The position numbers were made by a program, and so were the translations under genes. Below are positions 28,609 to 40,523 of a DNA stretch of 64,000 bases, piece after piece. Below the pieces are notes generated by a model. That model had not been told where the DNA came from, did no database searches, and saw nothing but the letters and a program-made list of their open reading frames with translations. Position 1 is the stretch's first letter. Each line of letters opens with the position of its first letter. The DNA comes from Reinekea forsetii (lineage in GTDB: Bacteria > Pseudomonadota > Gammaproteobacteria > Pseudomonadales > Natronospirillaceae): NCBI RefSeq assembly GCF_002795845.1, contig NZ_CP011797.1:953501-1017500 (forward strand). The letters run 5' to 3'.

Positions 28609-28799
28609 CGCCGCCGTGGTTGAATTTGACCATATTTTGGCTGGCCATCTAGGCGAACTGAGATCAAGCAAGCTTGTTTGCTAACTATTAATATCGGGGG
28701 TATTAAGTAAATAATGTCCTGTTGCCATCCACAATGAGATGGAAATCAACTAGAATTACTAATTGGAATTTTTGAATGCTATTGAACCAGCCTCCATTG

Positions 28800-28847
28800 T
28801 GGGCCAATGGCGCGCTTCGGCGTAATAAATTGGTCGATGTTGGCCCA
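28800..28847 (+). repeat. Nested inverted repeat upstream of hfq
   Basis: TGGGCCAA and TTGGCCCA form 8-bp outer arms around a 32-base interior that includes CGC-TTCG-GCG, a small stem closed by a stable UUCG loop. As RNA this could fold into a compact element 105-150 bases upstream of the hfq start. No T run follows, so it is not an obvious terminator for miaA. Confidence 0.35.
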
Positions 28848-28922
28848 TTCTTTGGGCACCGAGTGACGGAGTCATTGGCTTTAGTGGCACCCGGGCACGC
28901 TGGTTTGCAAGCCAACTATTAT

Positions 28923-28928
28923 TATAAT
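28923..28928 (+). promoter_or_regulatory. Possible hfq -10 box
   Basis: Perfect TATAAT; the only -35-like element at usual spacing is the weak TGGTTT at 28901-28906. It would start transcription about 17 bases before the hfq ATG. Confidence 0.3.
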
Positions 28929-28951
28929 CCTTGACAAAAAGGGAGCAGAAC

Positions 28952-29197
28952 ATGTCAAAAGGGCAGTCTTTACAAGACCCTTTCTTAAACGCGCTACGTA
29001 AAGAGCGCATTCCAGTGTCAATCTTTCTGGTAAACGGCATTAAGTTGCAGGGTCAGATCGAAAGCTTCGACCAGTTTGTTATTTTGTTGAAGAACACTGT
29101 TAGCCAAATGGTTTACAAACATGCCATTTCGACGGTCGTCCCCGCCCGCAATGTCAAGATTACCCAAGACGACGATGACGTAATTACTGTCGAGTAA
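28952..29197 (+). CDS. hfq: RNA chaperone Hfq
   Basis: Hexameric Sm-like protein that pairs small RNAs with mRNAs. The 81-residue product has [17 protein letters not shown] (Sm1 proximal face), [17 protein letters not shown] and the Sm2 motif VYKHAIST. The C-terminal tail is short and acidic ([10 protein letters not shown]), unlike the long E. coli tail. The ATG at 28952 has GGGAG 7 bases upstream; an in-frame ATG seven codons earlier lacks one. It lies upstream of hflX in the conserved order. Confidence 0.97.
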   Translation: MSKGQSLQDPFLNALRKERIPVSIFLVNGIKLQGQIESFDQFVILLKNTVSQMVYKHAISTVVPARNVKITQDDDDVITVE

Positions 29198-29253
29198 CGG
29201 GACGGTCCACTATTTTTCTCTTAGCCGGGCAGCGCCGGGCATCGGAGTTTTGA

Positions 29254-30567
29254 TTGCTTTTTGAACGTGTAGAGGGCGGAAACCGAGCCATATTGGTTCA
29301 TGTTGACTTTCCTGAGTCGGACCAGCGTGAGGACGCGGCGGAGTTTTCCGAGTTAGTTACCTCAGCTGGGGCCGAGACCGCATTGTTTATCCGCGGTGTT
29401 ATGACGGTTCCTCATTCCAAATTTTTTGTCGGTGCTGGCAAGCTAGAAGAGATTCAGCAGGCCGTGATTGACCATGAGGCCGACCTAGTATTATTTAATC
29501 ACGCATTGCGACCCTCACAGGAACGTAATATCGAAGCCGCCATAGAGTGTCGGGTGCTCGATCGGACCGGACTCATTCTCGATATATTCGCTCAGCGTGC
29601 CCGAACCCACGAGGGCAAGCTGCAGGTCGAATTGGCTCAGCTGGAGTATCAGAGCACGCGTCTGATTCGTGGTTGGACCCACTTGGATCGAGAAAAAGGC
29701 GGTATTGGTCTGCGTGGCCCGGGTGAAACCCAGCTGGAGTCGGATCGACGCCTACTGCGTAGCCGTATCTCAACGATTCACAAGCGCCTCGACAAGGTTG
29801 AGAAGCAACGCAACCAGTCCCGGCGCGCCCGAAATCGATCCAACACTCCAACGGTGGCCCTAGTGGGATACACTAATGCGGGTAAATCCACTCTTTTCAA
29901 TTATTTGACAGACGCTACGGTCTATGTGGCGGATCAGCTTTTTGCCACGCTGGATCCGACCTTGCGTCGTCTTGAAGTGCCTGATATGGGCGGTATTGTG
30001 CTGGCCGACACGGTAGGCTTTATTCGTCACTTACCTCATAAGTTGGTCGAAGCCTTTAAAGCGACCCTGCAGGAAACGGCCGGCGCCGATCTGTTATTGC
30101 ACGTCGTAGATTGTGCTGATGAAAATCGTCACCATAATATGGCGCAGGTTGAAGCCGTATTAACTGAGATAGGGTCAATTGATATACCCCGGTTGGAAGT
30201 ATTCAACAAGATCGACCTGCTCGATGATTTTCAACCTGCTATTGAGCGTGATAATGCAGGGCGACCGGTCCGAGTCTGGTTGTCGGCCGTAAGTGGTGAG
30301 GGCACTTCATTATTGCTGGCGGCCATTACCGAATTGCTGGGTGATGAGATTCTCGCCACTACTATTGTGTTGGAGGCCAGCGAGTCTGGTTTGCGTGCCG
30401 CTTTATTCGAGCAAAATGCCATCTTGTCTGAAAGTTATGACGAGGTCGGCCGAGTTCAGCTGGAAGTGCGCATGCAGAAGAAAGACTTTAGACAATTGTT
30501 AAAACGTTTTAACCTGACCGAAGAACGCTTTGGTGTTGCGCGGGTTAAGGAATTTTTCGAGCAATAG
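29254..30567 (+). CDS. hflX: GTPase HflX
   Basis: Ribosome-associated GTPase that splits stalled or heat-damaged 70S ribosomes. The 437-residue protein has the glycine-rich N-terminal domain (FVGAGKLEEI, DRTGLILDIFAQRA, GGIGLRGPGETQLE), a coiled linker and the G domain: G1 GYTNAGKST, G3 DTVG, G4 NKID. The start is TTG with GGAG 6 bases upstream, and the next residues (LFERVEGG) align with the E. coli N-terminus (MFDRYDAG). It lies between hfq and hflK. Confidence 0.95.
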   Translation: MLFERVEGGNRAILVHVDFPESDQREDAAEFSELVTSAGAETALFIRGVMTVPHSKFFVGAGKLEEIQQAVIDHEADLVLFNHALRPSQERNIEAAIECRVLDRTGLILDIFAQRARTHEGKLQVELAQLEYQSTRLIRGWTHLDREKGGIGLRGPGETQLESDRRLLRSRISTIHKRLDKVEKQRNQSRRARNRSNTPTVALVGYTNAGKSTLFNYLTDATVYVADQLFATLDPTLRRLEVPDMGGIVLADTVGFIRHLPHKLVEAFKATLQETAGADLLLHVVDCADENRHHNMAQVEAVLTEIGSIDIPRLEVFNKIDLLDDFQPAIERDNAGRPVRVWLSAVSGEGTSLLLAAITELLGDEILATTIVLEASESGLRAALFEQNAILSESYDEVGRVQLEVRMQKKDFRQLLKRFNLTEERFGVARVKEFFEQ

Positions 30568-30611
30568 CTGAGTTTTCAGTTATAAAAACTATAATAGAGA
30601 CGGAGTAGACC

Positions 30612-31796
30612 ATGGCGTGGAACGAACCACCAGGTGGCAATAAGAACGACCAAGACCCTTGGGGTAATCGCAATCGAAATAAAAACGATGGCCCTCCAGA
30701 TCTTGACGACCTCATCAAACAGATCACCGAGAAGCTCAATAAATGGCTTGGTGGCAATAAGAAAGGCGGCAACGGCGGTTCGGATACCCCGCCAGCAGCC
30801 GGCTTTGGCGCTATAGCAGCCATCGTCGCGGTGATCGCGGTGCTCTTCACTGGTTTCAACGCCTTTTACACGGTCGATGAATCCGAGCGCGCCGTGGTGC
30901 TGCGTTTGGGTGAGTTTTATCGGGTCGAAGCCCCCGGTCTGCACTACATGATCCCCTTTATCGATCGTATTGCCGACAATGAAAACGTCAATGTGACTCA
31001 GGTGCGTGAACACAGCCTGAAAACCTCGATGCTCACGGCCGATGAGAATATCGTTACTGTATCGATGACGGTGGAATACCGCGCAGCCGATGCCAAACTG
31101 TACGTGCTTAACGTGCGTGATCCAGAGTCAACCATGGCGCATGCGTCCGAGTCAGCTTTGCGCCACGTTGTTGGTTCTGCCGGTTTGGAGCAGATCTTGA
31201 CCACCGGCCGAGATCAGGTCCAGGCTTTGGTAAAAGATCGCTTACAGCAGTATCTGGACAACTATGAAGTCGGTATCCAGGTCGGTCAGTTGAAGATCAC
31301 CAATGCCGCGCCGCCGACTGCCGTGCAAGACGCCTTCGATGACGTAATCAAAGCGCGCGAAGATCAGCAGCGACTGATCAACGAAGCCCAAGCTTACGCC
31401 AACCAAATTGTGCCCGTCGCCCAAGGTGCCGCTCAGCGTCAATTGGCCGAGGCAGAAGCCTATCGGCAAGAAGTGATAGCCCGTGCGACTGGTGAATCGG
31501 ATCGTTTCACTGCGCTGCTGAATGAGTATCTAAAGGCTCCTGATATCACGCGTGAACGTTTGTACCTCGATACTATTGAAGAGGTTTATGGCAAGAGTTC
31601 GAAGGTGTTGTTAGATGTGGAGGGTGGCAATAACATGATCTATCTGCCCCTCGATCAGCTGCGCCAGAGCCAGGCCAGCGGCGCCGCCGCAACAGACCTG
31701 AAAGCCGGTGCCGTGAGCAGCATGTCACAGACCGATGTCAGCAACCTAACCGACCAGATTCTGCGCGAAATCGATCGCCGCAGAAGCAACCAATAA
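30612..31796 (+). CDS. hflK: FtsH protease modulator HflK
   Basis: Inner-membrane SPFH/prohibitin-family protein that with HflC forms a cage around FtsH and tunes its proteolysis. The 394-residue product starts with a Gly/Asn/Pro-rich cytoplasmic tail (residues 1-60), then one TM helix (about 64-83, GFGAIAAIVAVIAVLFTGFN), the SPFH domain (DESERAVVLRLGEFYRV) and a long helix around QLAEAEAYRQEVIARATGE. It is followed by hflC after 12 bases. Confidence 0.95.
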   Translation: MAWNEPPGGNKNDQDPWGNRNRNKNDGPPDLDDLIKQITEKLNKWLGGNKKGGNGGSDTPPAAGFGAIAAIVAVIAVLFTGFNAFYTVDESERAVVLRLGEFYRVEAPGLHYMIPFIDRIADNENVNVTQVREHSLKTSMLTADENIVTVSMTVEYRAADAKLYVLNVRDPESTMAHASESALRHVVGSAGLEQILTTGRDQVQALVKDRLQQYLDNYEVGIQVGQLKITNAAPPTAVQDAFDDVIKAREDQQRLINEAQAYANQIVPVAQGAAQRQLAEAEAYRQEVIARATGESDRFTALLNEYLKAPDITRERLYLDTIEEVYGKSSKVLLDVEGGNNMIYLPLDQLRQSQASGAAATDLKAGAVSSMSQTDVSNLTDQILREIDRRRSNQ

Positions 31797-31808
31797 GGGG
31801 CTGAACAG

Positions 31809-32741
31809 ATGAACGCAAAAAGTAGCCTACTAGTAGTCGTGCTCGGCCTAGTGATATTGGCAGCCAGCAGCAGTATGTTTATCATCGAAGAGCGTCAAAC
31901 GGCCATACGGCTGTATTTCGGTGAAGTCACGGCTTGGGACATTGAGCCGGGTCTGCATTTTAAGATCCCACTGGTGCATCAGATCAAGAAGTTCGATAAC
32001 CGTTTGATTACGCTCGACAGTCAGGCCGAACGCTTTATTACCAGCGAACAGAAGAGCTTGGAAGTGGACTCCTACGTGCAATGGCGCATCACGGAAACAC
32101 TGAAATTCTACACCGCCAACAGTGGCGGTGATTTCTTCCGCGCTAACGAGGTACTTGGCTCTCGAGTCAATGCGGCTCTGCGCGACGCCTTTGGTGACAA
32201 GTCTCTGCGTGAAGTGGTCACGGGTCTGAAAACTGGTGAAATACTGTCCTCTGGTAACAACATACGCAGCGATGAAGGTGAACGAGATGCCCTGATGCAG
32301 CGTGTCTTGCAGAAGGTCAATGCCGTGGCCGTAACCGAACTGGGGATTCAGGTCGTCGATATTCGTATCAAGGCGATCGATCTGCCGCAGGAAGTGTCCA
32401 GCGATGTATTCCGTCGTATGCGCTCAGACCGGGATCAGGAAGCGCGAAAATTCCGTTCCGAAGGTCAGCGTCAGGCAGAAATTATTCAGGCCAATGCCGA
32501 TCAAGAGCGAACCATTACCATCGCCAACGCGTTCCGAGAGTCTGAACAGATTCGCGGTGCTGGTGATGCCGATGCGGCGAAAATTTATACCAGCGCCTAT
32601 TCGGTCGATTCTGAGTTCTATGCCTTTCACCGCAGTTTGAGGGCCTATCGCAATGCCTTCAACTCGACGGGTGATATGCTGGTGCTGGAGCCGGATAGCG
32701 ACTTCTTCCGTTACTTGAATAATCAGAACGGAAAACCCTAA
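31809..32741 (+). CDS. hflC: FtsH protease modulator HflC
   Basis: Partner of HflK. The 310-residue protein has one N-terminal TM helix (LLVVVLGLVILAASSSMF), the SPFH domain (EERQTAIRLYFGEV, PGLHFKIP) and the helical region with RMRSDRDQEARKFRSEGQ, which is characteristic of HflC. It ends the hfq-hflX-hflK-hflC run, followed by a terminator. E. coli has yjeT next; it is not present here. Confidence 0.95.
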   Translation: MNAKSSLLVVVLGLVILAASSSMFIIEERQTAIRLYFGEVTAWDIEPGLHFKIPLVHQIKKFDNRLITLDSQAERFITSEQKSLEVDSYVQWRITETLKFYTANSGGDFFRANEVLGSRVNAALRDAFGDKSLREVVTGLKTGEILSSGNNIRSDEGERDALMQRVLQKVNAVAVTELGIQVVDIRIKAIDLPQEVSSDVFRRMRSDRDQEARKFRSEGQRQAEIIQANADQERTITIANAFRESEQIRGAGDADAAKIYTSAYSVDSEFYAFHRSLRAYRNAFNSTGDMLVLEPDSDFFRYLNNQNGKP

Positions 32742-32785
32742 CGATATGACTGGGCGAAAGCCCTAAGTCTCTGTATAATCTTGCA

Positions 32786-32809
32786 ACCGGGCAGATGCCC
32801 GGTTTTTTT
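32786..32809 (+). terminator. Rho-independent terminator after hflC
   Basis: ACCGGGC-AGAT-GCCCGGT followed by seven T. A TATAAT at 32774-32779 lies just upstream of the hairpin; if it is a hisZ promoter, the hairpin would act as an attenuator rather than only ending hflC. Confidence 0.88.
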
Positions 32810-32846
32810 GTGCCTAAATTTGTGACATTACGGGATTTCAGATCGA

Positions 32847-35337
<2,491 letters not shown>

Positions 35338-35369
35338 GACACCACACTAGCGCGGGATAGGTCGCTAAA

Positions 35370-35406
35370 AGAACGCAGTTGCACAGTGCAGCTGCGTTCT
35401 CGTTTT
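35370..35406 (+). terminator. Terminator after purA
   Basis: AGAACGCAG and CTGCGTTCT form a perfect 9-bp stem with an inner TTGCAC/GTGCAG extension, then CGTTTT. The T run is short, but the stem is strong and sits 32 bases past the purA stop. Confidence 0.8.
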
Positions 35407-35480
35407 CCTTCCGATGAAGTCTTTCCTACAAATTGAGTCCATCTCCCGTTATACTAATTTTTCTAAAATAACAATGAAAT

Positions 35481-37889
35481 ATGGATATTGTGAAAAAAAA
35501 TAACTCAACTTTAGACCCTCACCTAGAACGTGAGGCGGAAAAATACGATAACCCAATTCCCAGTCGTGAATTTATTGGTGAGCACCTTGCCCAACGCAAA
35601 GGGCCCGCAAGCCATCCTGAATTGTGTTTTGAATTGTCCCTAGTAACTGAAGACGATGTTGAAGCTCTGCGCCGGCGTTTGCTGGCCATGGTCCGAGATG
35701 GCCAATTACTCTGTTCACGCAGTGGTGCCTTCGGCCTAATCGACAAAATGGATCTGATCCGCGGACGTGTACAAGGCCATCGCGATGGCTTTGGCTTTCT
35801 AATCCCGGAACAAGGCGGTGATGATTTTGTGCTCAATAACCGCCAGATGCGTTGTTGTTTTGATGGCGACATCGTATTAGCCCGCAAAGGCGATAAAGAT
35901 CAACGTGGCCGAGTTGAGGCGATCATCACTGAGGTGATTGAACGTCGTACGCCCGAGTTGGTTGGTCGGTTCCGCTGGGAAGGCGACTTTGGTTTCGTAA
36001 CCCCCGAAAACAAGCGTATTAGCCAAAATGTTCTGATCCCAGCCAAAGATGTTGCCGACGCTAAAGATGGCGACATCGTGTTGGTTGAGATCGTCGAACA
36101 ACCTGAATTTCGTAAACAACCTATTGGTCGGGTCAAAACCGTTCTGGGTGCTCATATGGCGCCCGGCATGGAAATCGACATCGCCATGCAAACCTATGAC
36201 ATTCCGCACGAATGGCCGCAAGATGTCGAAGTCCAGATCGTCGATTTCGGTACCGAGGTCAAGGAAGGCGACAAGGTCAATCGGGTCGATCTGCGCGACA
36301 AGGCCTTCGTCACGATCGACGGTGAAGATGCGCGTGATTTCGATGACGCGGTATTTGCTCAGGCGATGAAGAACGGCGGAACACGCCTTTATGTCGCGAT
36401 CGCGGACGTGTCGCACTATGTTGCCGTGCACAGCCCGCTCGATGTGGAAGCGCGTAATCGCGGCACCTCAGTCTACTTTCCGGAACGGGTTATCCCAATG
36501 TTACCGGAAGTACTGTCCAATGGTCTCTGTTCGCTCAATCCGCAAACCGATCGTTTGGCGTTGGTTTGTGAGATGGAAGTCAGCGCATTGGGCGTGGTCG
36601 ACCATTTTCGCTTTATGGAAGGCATTATCTATTCGCATGCCCGTCTGACCTATACTCGGGTGGCCGAGGTGCTCGACAAGAGTGAACCGAGCCATCGTGC
36701 CGCCTTGGTGGCTGAGTATGGTGTTAACGTCGAGAAAAATATCGACGCGCTCTATGCTGTCTATAAGGGCTTCGGTATTGCTCGCTCAATCCGCGGTGCG
36801 ATCGAATTTGAAACCCGCGAAACGCGCATTGTCTTCAATGATGAACAGAAGATTGACCGCATCGTGGCAACCTCGCGTAACGACGCGCATCGCCTGATCG
36901 AAGAATGCATGTTGGCGGCCAACGTCTGCGCTGCAACCCTGATTGAAACGATGGAAATTCCGTGCCTCTATCGCGTGCACGATACGCCGTCGCCAGAGCG
37001 CTTGCAGAATCTGCGTGAATATATGGGCGAACATGGCCTAGGCGTAACCGGCGGCATGAAGCCAAAGGCCGCCGATTACCAGAAGCTACTGCACCAGATT
37101 CGTGGTCGTGAAGACTTTGAACTGTTGCAAACGGTTATGCTGCGCTCAATGGCACAGGCTGTGTATCAGATGGAAAACCTGGGCCACTTTGGTTTGTCCT
37201 TTGATCGCTATGCTCACTTCACCTCGCCGATTCGACGCTATCCAGATTTGCTCGTGCATCGTGCGATCCGTTCGGTGATTCGCAGTAAAAAGCGCACCGC
37301 CTTAGTGACTCGGGTCAAAGAAGCCGAGCTGATGGCGACAGCGGATATCTATCCGTATGACGTCAAGCAGATGCTCGAGCTGGGTGAACATTGCTCGATG
37401 GCCGAACGACGCGCCGATGAAGCCACTCGTGATGTGGTCACTTGGTTGAAATGTGAATATATGAACGATCATATAGGCTCAGAATTCAGTGGCACCGTGT
37501 CGGCGGTGACCAATTTTGGTCTCTTTGTTCAGTTGGACGATATCTACGTTGATGGCTTGGTGCACATTTCCAGCCTGCAATCGGATTATTACCAGTACGA
37601 GCAAAGCGCGCATCGCTTGGTCGGCGACCGCACCCGTATCGTCTATAGCCTAGGCGATAAGCTGCAAATCCGCGTGGTTCGCGTCAGCTTGGACGATCGT
37701 AAGATCGATTTCGAACTGGCCGAAGGTGGCGTGACCAAACCCGATCGGGGTCGTAAGGGCAGCACTCAGCGCAAGCCGGCGAAACGTCAAGAGAGTTCGA
37801 CCGATGGGTCCGATCAGGGTAATAAAGCCAGTACAGATGGCAAGCCGAAGAAGCGCAGTGGCAGCCGTAGCGGCGGCCGTAAGCGTTAA
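35481..37889 (+). CDS. rnr: Ribonuclease R
   Basis: Processive 3'-5' exoribonuclease able to digest structured RNA; used in quality control and cold or stress response. The 802-residue product has an N-terminal winged helix (PSREFIGEHL), two cold-shock domains (GHRDGFGFLIP, WEGDFGFVTP), the RNB catalytic domain (TIDGEDARDFDDA, with the Asp cluster that binds Mg2+), an S1 domain (GTVSAVTNFGLFVQLDD) and a Lys/Arg/Ser-rich tail from about 755. It has its own leader with a TATACT about 26 bases upstream. nsrR, which precedes rnr in E. coli, is absent. Confidence 0.96.
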   Translation: MDIVKKNNSTLDPHLEREAEKYDNPIPSREFIGEHLAQRKGPASHPELCFELSLVTEDDVEALRRRLLAMVRDGQLLCSRSGAFGLIDKMDLIRGRVQGHRDGFGFLIPEQGGDDFVLNNRQMRCCFDGDIVLARKGDKDQRGRVEAIITEVIERRTPELVGRFRWEGDFGFVTPENKRISQNVLIPAKDVADAKDGDIVLVEIVEQPEFRKQPIGRVKTVLGAHMAPGMEIDIAMQTYDIPHEWPQDVEVQIVDFGTEVKEGDKVNRVDLRDKAFVTIDGEDARDFDDAVFAQAMKNGGTRLYVAIADVSHYVAVHSPLDVEARNRGTSVYFPERVIPMLPEVLSNGLCSLNPQTDRLALVCEMEVSALGVVDHFRFMEGIIYSHARLTYTRVAEVLDKSEPSHRAALVAEYGVNVEKNIDALYAVYKGFGIARSIRGAIEFETRETRIVFNDEQKIDRIVATSRNDAHRLIEECMLAANVCAATLIETMEIPCLYRVHDTPSPERLQNLREYMGEHGLGVTGGMKPKAADYQKLLHQIRGREDFELLQTVMLRSMAQAVYQMENLGHFGLSFDRYAHFTSPIRRYPDLLVHRAIRSVIRSKKRTALVTRVKEAELMATADIYPYDVKQMLELGEHCSMAERRADEATRDVVTWLKCEYMNDHIGSEFSGTVSAVTNFGLFVQLDDIYVDGLVHISSLQSDYYQYEQSAHRLVGDRTRIVYSLGDKLQIRVVRVSLDDRKIDFELAEGGVTKPDRGRKGSTQRKPAKRQESSTDGSDQGNKASTDGKPKKRSGSRSGGRKR

Positions 37890-38033
37890 TCGAACGGTCC
37901 TCGATCGTTCTGAGATCGGCCGATCCCGACAAGGTGCGCCTGTTCAGCAGGCGCGCCCGTTAGTTTAGACACGGACGCCCAGAATAATACCCGCCCCTAT
38001 CGCCTGCTTAGCAAATTTCGGAGAAATCTAACA

Positions 38034-38804
38034 ATGACGGATTCCATGTGGGTCTTTGGTTTACACGCTGCACAAAGCGCCGTGGAAACGCACCCGGAAC
38101 GGATCAAAGAGGTGGTACTGCTCAAGGGCCGCCAAGATAATCGTATGAATCGACTGCTCGATTTGGTGCGAGCTCAGGACGTCAAGTTTCGCCTGGTGAA
38201 CCGGGAAGACTTTGATCGTATTCTGCACAAGCATGAGCTGATGGAAGGCCGCCATCAGGGCGTTTTAGTACAGACTCTGGCGGCACCGGTACTCAAAGAG
38301 GCCGATCTGGAGGAAATGCTCGACGCGCTGACGGTCCCGCCGCTGTTGCTAATTCTCGATGGGGTTACCGATCCGCATAACATCGGCGCCTGTCTGCGGT
38401 CCTGTGACGCCGCCGGTGCGCACGGTTTGATCGTGCCGAAGGACAAGTCGGCTAGCCTGACCCCTGCCGCGGTCAAAGTGGCCAGTGGCGCTACCGATAC
38501 GGTGCCCTTCTTCGCGGTGACCAACTTGGCGCGCACGCTCGAGGCGCTGAAGAGTCGGGGGATCTGGATCTATGGCACGGCCGGCGAGGCCAAGAGTTCG
38601 GTCTACCAAACGCCGTTAACGGGCCCGATCGCACTGGTTATGGGGGCCGAAGGCAGTGGCTTGCGCCGCCTGACCCGAGAAACCTGTGATGGTCTAGTTT
38701 ACCTACCGATGGCCGGTCAGGTCAGCAGCCTCAATGTCTCCGTTGCCGCCGGTGTATGTCTGTTTGAAGCAGTACGCCAGCGTTTGAGCGCTGCCGCACC
38801 ATAG
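38034..38804 (+). CDS. rlmB: 23S rRNA 2'-O-methyltransferase RlmB
   Basis: SpoU-family (SPOUT knot) enzyme that methylates G2251 in the peptidyltransferase loop. The 256-residue protein has the N-terminal substrate-binding domain (WVFGLHAAQSAV) and the SPOUT motifs: motif 1 LDGVTDPHNIGACLRSCDAAG, motif 2 LVMGAEGSGL and motif 3 LPMAGQVSSLNVSVAAG. It follows rnr after 144 bases, which hold a GCGCCTG/CAGGCGC hairpin but no T run, so the pair may be co-transcribed as in E. coli. Confidence 0.95.
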   Translation: MTDSMWVFGLHAAQSAVETHPERIKEVVLLKGRQDNRMNRLLDLVRAQDVKFRLVNREDFDRILHKHELMEGRHQGVLVQTLAAPVLKEADLEEMLDALTVPPLLLILDGVTDPHNIGACLRSCDAAGAHGLIVPKDKSASLTPAAVKVASGATDTVPFFAVTNLARTLEALKSRGIWIYGTAGEAKSSVYQTPLTGPIALVMGAEGSGLRRLTRETCDGLVYLPMAGQVSSLNVSVAAGVCLFEAVRQRLSAAAP

Positions 38805-38882
38805 GGGCGTCTCTGGATCCCCTTTCTGCTTTTGGGCACCGGTCAGCGGTAGCCCATATCTCTGTCTTAAATATTACCCAGC

Positions 38883-40523
38883 TCAGTTCGGATAAAGCCG
38901 CAGTGCCTCATCGGGTGCGCGCGCCGAGCCTGTTCGACCGATCAGGCGCTCCAAGGCTTGCACCAATGCGGTCATGGCTGAGGCGCTCGGAGGTGTCGCT
39001 TGGTCGCTAAAAAGCGATCGTTCCAGATCTTCAAAACTTTGTCGTGTTGACTGATCCAAGCGGGCTTTTACTACCGTTAGGGGGTCATTGCCTGCCCCGG
39101 TCAATCGCAGCAGACATTGATAGAGGCCGGAATAGTCCGAGGCCTTTGCCAAACGTTGGGCTACTGCCCAATTGGGCGAGACCGCGCCAGGTGTTAGGAC
39201 GTCCGTGCTGCGTGCCGTCGTTACAGTTCTTACCTGGCGCCACCACAGCCCTAACGTGAGCAACCACCCAAGGCCCGCCAGAAGCGTGGCGTAAAGCCAG
39301 TAATTGGGTCCAAACGGGGCCAGTTCGGGCTGCTCGGTTGACCGACTCTCAGGGCTCAATAGCGGCTCGGCGCCCGGAGCTTGTCCGGTCCCTTTCGGGC
39401 TGACCTGGGTGGTCGCCACTACCCTGATAGTGCGCTCCGGAAGCTCGGCCCATGCCAGCGTGTCGGTGTCGGTATTCCACCATGGAATACGGATGGCGGG
39501 GATACGATAGGTACCCGGCGTGTCGATGGTCAAGGCCGCAGAATCTAGGCGCTGGTTGTCGCTGAAGGTGGCTTCGTTACGATACAGCCTCAGACGACTG
39601 TCTAACGAGGCGCTGATCGTCGCTAAGGGGTCGGGCAGCCGGCTGGCGGCCAAACCCTGGGTTTGGGTAGAGATCTGCCAGTCGAGGTGGCTGTTCGTAT
39701 CCATAGGCTGACCGGTATCGAGATTGTCGCTCAGCCGTATTTCGGTCGCGGGCAGCCAATAGGCATCGGACGGGAAGCTGGCTGGGATCGCGCGAATCTC
39801 AATCGGCTCAAGATCGACCGTGCGGCTAAAGCGGACGTAGCGACCTTGGGCCGAATCGGGGTACTCGCCGTTAAACACGATGGTCGGTATCTTGACCGCG
39901 CCCGGATTTTTCGGCGTCAGTTCCAATACTTGACGATAGAGGTTATAGGTCTGACCGTTGCGGGTGGTATTGGTGTTTTCCTCCTTCACGAGCCGCGTTT
40001 CAAAGCTGTCCAAATCGATCGTTTCGATCGCGCCCTTGACCTGGATCTTATAGGCAAACTCCAGGACTATTTCAAAGGCTTGATCGACATAGGGGCGGTT
40101 GTTACTCAGACGACCGGTGAATTGCACGGCATCCTCTGCTAAGGAGTCGCCGCGCTGGCGCGCATCGAGCACGGTAACAAAGATCGGCTCGCTCTGCTCG
40201 TCACCGGCTCGGATGCTGGGGATCGCAACCACGCCACGGGCCTTACTGGAGAGTCGAAATTGATAATCGACCCGCGAACGAGCGCGGCCATTGATGTTTT
40301 GACTAGACTGCTGCTGGACCCGTTGTTCGATCGAAAACAAACTCGCCAGCGCCGCTAAGTCGGTCGAGTTTAACTCGGCGGCAGGGGAGACGGTGACCGT
40401 CAGTACCAATGATTCGTCATTATAAAGCTCGGTACGATCGACCTGCGCGCTTACCGCCGCTTCGGCCAGGCCGACAACTAAAAACATTGTGATCAGAGCG
40501 CCAAGGCGCCACGCAGTTACCAT
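38883..40523 (-). CDS. batD: BatD-like oxygen-tolerance protein
   Basis: Last gene of the MoxR/Bat operon. The 546-residue protein has a signal peptide (ALITMFLVVGLAEAAVSA), an N-terminal beta-sandwich typical of BatD (VDRTELYNDESLVLTVTVS, LSSKARGVVAIPSIRAGD), a single TM helix near residue 410-430 (WLYATLLAGLGWLLTLGLWW) and a ~110-residue cytoplasmic helical tail. BatD was linked to aerotolerance in Bacteroides; its biochemical role is not known. The ATG overlaps the BatB stop by seven bases (ATGGTAA). Confidence 0.88.
   Translation of the reverse strand: MVTAWRLGALITMFLVVGLAEAAVSAQVDRTELYNDESLVLTVTVSPAAELNSTDLAALASLFSIEQRVQQQSSQNINGRARSRVDYQFRLSSKARGVVAIPSIRAGDEQSEPIFVTVLDARQRGDSLAEDAVQFTGRLSNNRPYVDQAFEIVLEFAYKIQVKGAIETIDLDSFETRLVKEENTNTTRNGQTYNLYRQVLELTPKNPGAVKIPTIVFNGEYPDSAQGRYVRFSRTVDLEPIEIRAIPASFPSDAYWLPATEIRLSDNLDTGQPMDTNSHLDWQISTQTQGLAASRLPDPLATISASLDSRLRLYRNEATFSDNQRLDSAALTIDTPGTYRIPAIRIPWWNTDTDTLAWAELPERTIRVVATTQVSPKGTGQAPGAEPLLSPESRSTEQPELAPFGPNYWLYATLLAGLGWLLTLGLWWRQVRTVTTARSTDVLTPGAVSPNWAVAQRLAKASDYSGLYQCLLRLTGAGNDPLTVVKARLDQSTRQSFEDLERSLFSDQATPPSASAMTALVQALERLIGRTGSARAPDEALRLYPN

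Larger units (their letters stand above)
28609..28951. other. 343-base miaA-hfq intergenic region
   Basis: No gene was found. It holds a nested inverted repeat at 28800-28847 and a good -10 box just before hfq (28923-28928), both listed separately. The stretch 28680-28790 is AT-rich. Confidence 0.5.

Noticed and set aside
37890-38033. Strong terminator between rnr and rlmB
   Set aside because: A GCGCCTG/CAGGCGC hairpin exists but no T run follows; read-through to rlmB is likely.
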